NCBI GenBank assembly: GCA_002862205.1
Contig: PKCN01000269.1
Span: 1 to 48,888 of the forward strand
Reading direction: 5' to 3'
DNA: 48,888 nucleotides
From: Planctomycetaceae bacterium
GTDB lineage: Bacteria; Planctomycetota; Planctomycetia; Pirellulales; Pirellulaceae
Below the pieces are notes generated by a model, which searched no databases, was not told the origin of the DNA, and worked only from the letters and a program-made list of their open reading frames with translations. The translations under genes and the position numbers were made by a program. Positions 43,986 through 48,888 of this stretch are shown here, piece by piece (within the stretch, counting starts at the first letter, position 1; every line of letters starts with the position of its first letter).

Positions 43986-45338
43986 TCAGTCAAGCGTTTC
44001 TGCGTGATCATTCCCATGCTCGAGCGAATCGACTTTCTGGACAAGCACGCGTTGAAAATACACCAATGCGAGCAGCAAAGCGACGAACGAAAGGACAGCA
44101 ATCACGGCCAGAAGTTGCAGGAAATACGGCAGCACCTCACGGGAATTCCCCACAGAATTGCGGGCAACCAGCACCACACCATACCCGAGGTAACCCAGCG
44201 AATCTGCCACATACAGCAGGAATCCCATGTTGGCGGGTCGGCCCGACGCGGCAACCAACCGCTCAAAGACCGTTGTGTGAAATGCAACGTAGGGCAGATA
44301 GAGGCCAATTCCACAGGCAATCATGAAACCGAGCGGCCCCAACCACCCCAAATATTGCATCCCCGCAGACGCACCAATCAACACAAAGGCGACACACATC
44401 ATCCCGAGCGTGACCCGCAGGGCAGTGAGGTTGTGAGATATCCAGATGGCACCAGCGTTCAAGGCGGTAACACAAATAGCAACGATGAACTCGGACGTTG
44501 CATAACCCCATGGTTCTTCCGTCACCCCCATGTCACGCCAAAGCTCAACGCCAAAGTCATCACGAACCGTACGCAATAATGTGATGCCCATATAAACGAG
44601 AAGGATCAAACAGAAGCCAGGCCAGAAGGCGGTAAAGAAACTCCATCGCGCGGCGCGATCCATGGCCTTTCGTTCTGAACGTTCACGCAAGTCACTGACG
44701 TCAGGCCGAGGTGTCTTCTGCAACACCCAGACGGCAACCAACAGCGGAAGAAGAAACATCAAACCTGTGACCATCGGCATCTGAAACTCATTGACCCCCA
44801 TGTCCTGAATCAACCACTGTCCAATCGACTTGACTGCACCCGAAGACATGATGAAACTTGCGCACAGCACGGCAGACATGGCCTCAGTATGCCTGCGGCC
44901 TTCCAAGTAGGACATCACAAGGCCAAACACCATTCCCAGAGGAAGCCCATTCAAGAACAACATGATCGGTTTCCAGCCCAGGGGAGCAAAAGCAAAACCA
45001 ACCAATGCCAACTCAGCAAATACAATCAGCGCAATGATGGTTCCAGCACGATTGCGTGTCTGCATCTCTGAAACCACTTTGATTCCTATCACTTTGGACA
45101 GCATGTATCCTGTCAATTGCGATATGACCAGCATGGTCTTCAGTCCCAGCACCACCAGTGGCCCACCGGCGATTGTCAAGAAGCCCAGTTCAACAGCAGG
45201 ATAATCTTCGTAGGTTGCTGCGGTGAATGGTTTCCGAAACGCATACATGCAAAAGTAGGTTGAGAATGCAGCAACAGCAGCAATCGCCAAATGCAGCTTC
45301 GAATTCAGATGGGGCGTATTCGGCTTGGACGTCTTCAT
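43986..45338 (-). CDS. DUF5690 family membrane transporter (MFS-like)
   Basis: About 450 residues with 12 predicted membrane helices. YFCMYAFRKPFTAATYEDYP near the start and LNGLPLGMVFGLVMSYLEGR are consistent with DUF5690, an MFS-like family of planctomycetes and Bacteroidetes with no assigned substrate. As the first gene of the phosphonate operon, with no ABC phosphonate transporter nearby, it is a good candidate for uptake of the phosphonate. I chose the ATG at 45338, with GGGAAGTGAAG upstream; an ATG at 45416 would add 26 residues. Confidence 0.8.
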   Translation of the reverse strand: MKTSKPNTPHLNSKLHLAIAAVAAFSTYFCMYAFRKPFTAATYEDYPAVELGFLTIAGGPLVVLGLKTMLVISQLTGYMLSKVIGIKVVSEMQTRNRAGTIIALIVFAELALVGFAFAPLGWKPIMLFLNGLPLGMVFGLVMSYLEGRRHTEAMSAVLCASFIMSSGAVKSIGQWLIQDMGVNEFQMPMVTGLMFLLPLLVAVWVLQKTPRPDVSDLRERSERKAMDRAARWSFFTAFWPGFCLILLVYMGITLLRTVRDDFGVELWRDMGVTEEPWGYATSEFIVAICVTALNAGAIWISHNLTALRVTLGMMCVAFVLIGASAGMQYLGWLGPLGFMIACGIGLYLPYVAFHTTVFERLVAASGRPANMGFLLYVADSLGYLGYGVVLVARNSVGNSREVLPYFLQLLAVIAVLSFVALLLALVYFQRVLVQKVDSLEHGNDHAETLD

Positions 45339-45837
45339 CAAAGCTTCACTTCCCAAAGAGTCAGAAAGAAGTTCAACCGACAGAAACCAGGCATCTGGCC
45401 GCGTTTCATGCACCATTCATACCAACTGGCCGCCCCTGCCGTAACCATCATGCGGCGGAGTTGGCAAAATCTGATGTGGAATGCACCGAAATTCAATTGC
45501 AAACGCCCGCATCGTTTCAATCCAACGGACAACGGCCTGCAGCCCAGCGGAATCTCGAGGAAAAGATTTTTGAGCAATGCTGAATTTCCCACTCAGCTCA
45601 TGAAATATTTTCTTCGCCCAACAAGCTGGGACACCAGCATGTCGAAATGCAAACGATTCCCCTCACAAGTGCATGAACCGGGCACAAAACACAGCAACAG
45701 TTCCTCATAAAAATGAAATGGCTGATACCCCTGTGGCGTTCCTGTCCTGCTCGAAATTCGCTGAGATGTTATGATTCTGCCACTCCAGCGTTTTTCTGGG
45801 GATTCAAGCAGGAAGATAAACAAACAGGTACTGCAAG
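45339..45837. other. 499-bp divergent intergenic region of the phosphonate locus
   Basis: It separates the phosphonate operon (minus) from the exchanger gene (plus) and should carry both promoters. An extended -10 for the rightward gene is visible at 45767-45775. No Pho-box-like 7-bp direct repeats were recognised by eye. Confidence 0.5.
45767..45775 (+). promoter_or_regulatory. candidate promoter of the exchanger gene
   Basis: TGTTATGAT is a good extended -10 (TGn plus TATGAT). A weak -35 (CTGCTC) lies 17 bp upstream. The expected transcript start is ~55 bp before the ATG. Confidence 0.45.
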
Positions 45838-46677
45838 ATGACTGACATGTCGGTCTTGATCATGATCGTCTCAGCGGCCGCGATCATATTTTTCGTCAAA
45901 TTTGGTCTGCTGCGTGGAATTGATAATATCGCCAATGCGATGTCATGGAGTGCGAAATCACGCGGTCAGGTAACCGGGTACGCAACGTCAGTCCCTGAAT
46001 TGGTTTGCCTGGTATCGGCAGGGCTGGCAGGGGTATGGGAAGCAGGCCTTTGGAATATCGCCAGTTCCAACATCATCAACTCCGGGCTGATGCTCTGCGC
46101 TGTCCTGTTTTACCGCCAATTTGGCGAACTGTTGAATGTTCGATTCATCGACGAAATTGGGTTCGCAAGCTTGGCGGTGCTGATCCCCATTTTGCTGATG
46201 CACTTTGGCATGGACCAGCAATGGTACCTCGTCCCCATCCTGCTCGGCTTCTTTGTGATCTATCGCTTTGTCGATCGCAGGATTAACCGGGTATCTCCGG
46301 ATGCGATCAGCGATTCTGAGTCAGAAAAGGCAGCTGTGGGCAGTCTGCCATTTGGAATCATCCTGGGCATCTGTGCGTTGATCGCCATCGCAATCGCGGG
46401 AATATTCCTGGGTGATGCGACCGCCAAAGTGGTTGACCAAATGGGTGTGAGCCCCGAAGTGGCGGGCTGGATCCTTGGTGTCGTAACGAGCATTCCAGAA
46501 CTGGTCAGTTTCTTTGCCATCTATGCAGCCTCCAAACGTGCAGGGAAATCTCATTCCCTCAATGATACCCAGGAAGCCCTCGATAACCTGACAGGTTCCA
46601 ATATGGCGAACGTCAGCATCGTCTACCCGATTGGCCTTGCTGCTTACTTGCTGGCCCAACTGACCATGGGTAGCTGA
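45838..46677 (+). CDS. CaCA-family cation exchanger-like membrane protein
   Basis: 279 residues with about 8-10 membrane segments and two alpha repeats typical of Na+/Ca2+ exchangers. Repeat 1 is GYATSVPELV...SSNIIN (residues ~47-81) and repeat 2 is GVVTSIPELV...GSNMANVS (from ~214). Both keep the TSxPE acidic motif and the SN motif. It is slightly shorter than YrbG-type members (~320). It probably exchanges a cation against Na+ or H+. Its place between the phosphonate operon and the dioxygenase suggests, but does not show, a link to phosphonate use. Confidence 0.85.
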   Translation: MTDMSVLIMIVSAAAIIFFVKFGLLRGIDNIANAMSWSAKSRGQVTGYATSVPELVCLVSAGLAGVWEAGLWNIASSNIINSGLMLCAVLFYRQFGELLNVRFIDEIGFASLAVLIPILLMHFGMDQQWYLVPILLGFFVIYRFVDRRINRVSPDAISDSESEKAAVGSLPFGIILGICALIAIAIAGIFLGDATAKVVDQMGVSPEVAGWILGVVTSIPELVSFFAIYAASKRAGKSHSLNDTQEALDNLTGSNMANVSIVYPIGLAAYLLAQLTMGS

Positions 46678-46834
46678 TTCGGGACATCGCCCTGCGTTCG
46701 ACTTGCGCGAATGGATTCCCAGCCCGCTGGATTTGCACAGCTGATCACAAGCCCGCAGTTGGTCGCTGACAACGTCCACTACGAGACTCCAAATCGCATA
46801 CAATCCAAACTTTCCCCTCTGATGCAGGAATCCC

Positions 46835-47677
46835 ATGTCTGCTTTGTCCGAAACACAAATCAAAGCGTACAACGAGGACGGCTATTTCTTTGCGAGAGGA
46901 CTATTCTCTGCCGAAGAAATCCAGTTGCTGCGTGAAACAGCAACCAATGATCACGCCATGGATCAGGCAGCCTCGCTGAGAGATGACGGTACTGGCGCTA
47001 GCGTACGACTCACGCTGTGGAATCATCCTGGCGATGGCATCTATGGCATGTTCGCCCGCAGTCATCGTGTGGTCGATGCGGTCGAGCAACTGCTCGATGA
47101 CGAAGCGTATCACTACCATTCCAAGATGATTCTGAAAGATGCCAGAGTAGGTGGTGCGTGGGCCTGGCATCAGGACTATGGCTACTGGTACCAGAATGGG
47201 TTGCTATTTCCAAACTTGTGCAGCGTGATGATCGCCGTCGACACAGCAACCGAACAAAATGGCTGCCTCCAAGTGCTACAGGGTTCGCACCACATGGGCA
47301 GAGTGAATCACATCCTGTCGGGTGACCAGGCGGGCGCGGACCAGGAACGTGTTGAGCATGCCAAGGAAGCATTTCCTCTGGTCCACTGCACAATGACTGC
47401 GGGAGACGCCCTCTTTTTTCATCCCAATCTCCTGCATGCCTCTGCTGCCAACCGCTCTGACGATCCGCGTTGGGCATTGATCTGCTGTTACAACGCACGC
47501 AGCAACAACCCGTATAAAGAGTCCCACCATCCGTCTTACACCAAGCTGGACAAGGTAGACGATGAGATGGTCATCCGAGTGGGACAAAACGACGCGCAAC
47601 GTGCTCGAGTTGACTTTGCCAACCTTGACTCGGATGATCGCAGTGCCACCAGCTTGTCCGATGACCCAAATCAGTAG
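46835..47677 (+). CDS. PhyH-type Fe(II)/2-oxoglutarate dioxygenase
   Basis: A 280-residue phytanoyl-CoA dioxygenase-family enzyme. The Fe ligands are His112 and Asp114 (AWAWHQDYGYWYQNG) and the distal His201 (PNLLHASAANRS); Arg207 is the likely 2-oxoglutarate anchor. PhnY, which hydroxylates 2-aminoethylphosphonate at C1 for PhnZ, belongs to this family, and a PhnZ-like gene lies 4 kb away. That makes a PhnY-like role plausible; ectoine-hydroxylase-like or other small-molecule hydroxylases are equally possible by sequence alone. The ATG has AGGA at good spacing. Confidence 0.83.
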   Translation: MSALSETQIKAYNEDGYFFARGLFSAEEIQLLRETATNDHAMDQAASLRDDGTGASVRLTLWNHPGDGIYGMFARSHRVVDAVEQLLDDEAYHYHSKMILKDARVGGAWAWHQDYGYWYQNGLLFPNLCSVMIAVDTATEQNGCLQVLQGSHHMGRVNHILSGDQAGADQERVEHAKEAFPLVHCTMTAGDALFFHPNLLHASAANRSDDPRWALICCYNARSNNPYKESHHPSYTKLDKVDDEMVIRVGQNDAQRARVDFANLDSDDRSATSLSDDPNQ

Positions 47678-47691
47678 GGCAGGAAACCCAA

Positions 47692-47716
47692 GCCTGCCTT
47701 GTCAGGCCAGATTTTT
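47692..47716 (+). terminator. possible intrinsic terminator after the dioxygenase
   Basis: GCCTG and CAGGC form a 5-bp stem with a 6-nt loop, followed by CAGATTTTT. An overlapping alternative stem (GGCAGG at 47678-47683 with CCTGCC at 47693-47698) precedes it. The stem is short, so confidence is modest. Confidence 0.4.
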
Positions 47717-47784
47717 CGTTCACTGCCACAGGCAGCCTCTGGCAGCAGCCTTGTACCCTCTCCCATTTGAAAGCGGGATCCACC

Positions 47785-48609
47785 ATGAAACTCGGAATCA
47801 TCAATAGTGCATTCCAACAGGCGGGCATCAACACACAAACCGGGTTGGAGCACATTGCACGAATTGGTTTCGATTGTGTCGACATCTTCACCGAAGCGAT
47901 GACGATTCCGCAGGAAGAGATCGACCTGATCCGCCGCACTTGCGACGAGAACGATCTACCGATCGTATCGACAGTCGTCGTTTCGGCTGGGCTTATCGAC
48001 TTCAATGATCCCGTTCGTGAGTTCCATATGCAGCGAACACGCAAGTTTCTGGAGCTTGCGAAGACATTCCAGTCGGACAATCTTTTGCTGGTGATTGGCG
48101 AATACATCTGGCAGCGCGAAGTCATTCCCCCCGAGGCACAGTGGGAATGGGGAGTGGAATGTGTACGGGAACTGGGGATCGATGCAGGTGAAAAAGACAT
48201 CGATATCGCTTTGGAACTCGAACCCTTCCGGTTAAGCCTGCTCAACAGTGTGCCCGAGATGGTCCGGTTCATTGATGACGTTGGCTTGCCAAACGTCAAA
48301 GCAAACATTGATATCAGCCATCTTGTGCTTTCCGACACGTCACCAGGTGACCTGGAAGCATTCCGCGGCAAAGCCACCCACGTGCACATCAGTGATTGCG
48401 ACGGCAAGGTACATGGTGACCTGCCACCGGGTCGCGGTGTCGTGAAATTTGCGCCGTTTCTGCAGGCAATCAAGGACCTTGATTTTGATGGAGCGATTTC
48501 CCTGGAACTCGAATACTCGCCAGACCCCGCCAAGATCGTGGAATGGGTCGAGGAGGCCTATCACGCGACCGCCAAACTGATGGAACAGGTGGAACTGCGC
48601 AGTCGCTAA
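47785..48609 (+). CDS. sugar-phosphate isomerase/epimerase-like TIM barrel protein
   Basis: About 274 residues of the xylose-isomerase-like (AP endonuclease 2) TIM-barrel superfamily. Metal-ligand candidates are Glu in ALELEPF, Asp in ANIDISHL, His/Asp in VHISDCDG and the final Glu in ISLELEYS. It probably isomerises or epimerises a sugar or cyclitol derivative; it is followed by a Gfo/Idh gene, a common pairing in inositol- or oxo-sugar metabolism. The ATG at 47785 (MKLGIINSAF) fits the family start; an upstream TTG at 47767 does not. Confidence 0.87.
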   Translation: MKLGIINSAFQQAGINTQTGLEHIARIGFDCVDIFTEAMTIPQEEIDLIRRTCDENDLPIVSTVVVSAGLIDFNDPVREFHMQRTRKFLELAKTFQSDNLLLVIGEYIWQREVIPPEAQWEWGVECVRELGIDAGEKDIDIALELEPFRLSLLNSVPEMVRFIDDVGLPNVKANIDISHLVLSDTSPGDLEAFRGKATHVHISDCDGKVHGDLPPGRGVVKFAPFLQAIKDLDFDGAISLELEYSPDPAKIVEWVEEAYHATAKLMEQVELRSR

Positions 48610-48631
48610 AGAACACGTCGCTAAAGAACAC
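48602..48631 (+). repeat. 15-bp tandem duplication at the 3' end of a gene
   Basis: gtcgctaaagaacac at 48602-48616 is repeated exactly at 48617-48631. The first copy includes the TAA stop of the isomerase-like gene, so the second stop is redundant. Confidence 0.93.
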
Positions 48632-48696
48632 ACTGAATCAAAACTTACCGACGCGAAACGTGAACGCAACCACCACGACACCATGGGAACCACCAC

Positions 48697-48888
48697 ATGA
48701 GTGACCAGGACGAAGACGAGTACGGGCTCAGCCCTAACAAACAGGTCGTTAACATTCCGTCCCCGGATGTCCCCTACCAACCTCCACAACCAGAATCGAA
48801 AGAACATGGGATCGGTCTGATTGGCGCAGGAGGCATCAGTGAGTTTCACTTACGAAGCTACCATCGCTGTGGATTTCCGGTACGGGCA
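48697..48888 (+). CDS. Gfo/Idh/MocA-family oxidoreductase, N-terminal part (3' truncated)
   Basis: The first 64 codons of a gene that runs off the window. After ~36 polar, Pro/Gln-rich residues comes the nucleotide-binding start HGIGLIGAGGISEFHLRSYH, typical of Gfo/Idh dehydrogenases. There is no signal peptide, so it is cytoplasmic, unlike the Tat-exported member at 30090. It probably forms an operon with the isomerase-like gene 87 bp upstream. Confidence 0.85.
   Translation, partial: MSDQDEDEYGLSPNKQVVNIPSPDVPYQPPQPESKEHGIGLIGAGGISEFHLRSYHRCGFPVRA

Overview
The window looks like a chromosomal segment of a planctomycete, most likely of the Rhodopirellula/Pirellulaceae type. The signs are a eukaryotic-type Ser/Thr kinase with a planctomycete-style C-lobe, the MoxR-DUF58-BatA-vWA-DUF4159 operon, a formaldehyde-activating-enzyme (Fae) homologue, a Tat-exported Gfo/Idh dehydrogenase, the remnant of a DUF1501 gene and many secreted or membrane proteins. 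The assignment rests on gene content recalled from known families; no database was searched.

Layout. 1-1589: the 3' part of a membrane Ser/Thr kinase with an extracytoplasmic repeat domain. 1687-14299 (minus strand): a catabolic block. It runs from a Fae-like gene, through 3-oxoadipate-type CoA-transferase subunits A and B, a thiolase, an SDR, an Fe-alcohol dehydrogenase and an aldehyde dehydrogenase, to two tandem secreted carboxylesterases, a small membrane protein and a sodium:solute symporter. The CoA-transferase, thiolase, SDR and Fe-ADH genes are packed tightly, several with 4-nt ATGA/GTGA overlaps. A perfect 12-bp inverted repeat lies upstream of the CoA-transferase genes. 14987-25995 (plus): a MoxR ATPase/vWA operon of six genes. 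26062-29736 (minus): a TAXI-type TRAP transporter. 30090-31400 (plus): a Tat-exported Gfo/Idh oxidoreductase. 31578-38597: a GT-C-like membrane protein, a secreted serine protease, a CxxCH protein and an SPFH/band-7 protein. 39111-39443: a DUF1501 pseudogene.

40267-45338 (minus) is a compact phosphonate-catabolism operon: DUF5690 transporter, Zn-dependent alcohol dehydrogenase, PhnZ-like HD-domain oxygenase, FAD amine oxidoreductase and PhnX phosphonatase, with overlapping genes. It carries both a hydrolytic (PhnX) and an oxidative (PhnZ-type) C-P bond-breaking enzyme. No PhnW transaminase is present; the FAD enzyme probably takes its place. Divergent from it are a CaCA-type cation exchanger and a PhyH-type Fe(II)/2-oxoglutarate dioxygenase that could supply the hydroxylation PhnZ needs. 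The window ends in a sugar-phosphate isomerase-like gene and the start of a second Gfo/Idh gene.

A theme running through the window is short tandem repetition with a 15-bp period in three unrelated coding regions: a kinase linker, the hydrophobic core of an esterase signal peptide, and the C-terminal tail of the TRAP binding protein. There is also a 15-bp tandem duplication at 48602 and smaller 17- and 18-bp duplications elsewhere. No tRNA, rRNA, CRISPR array or insertion sequence was recognised.
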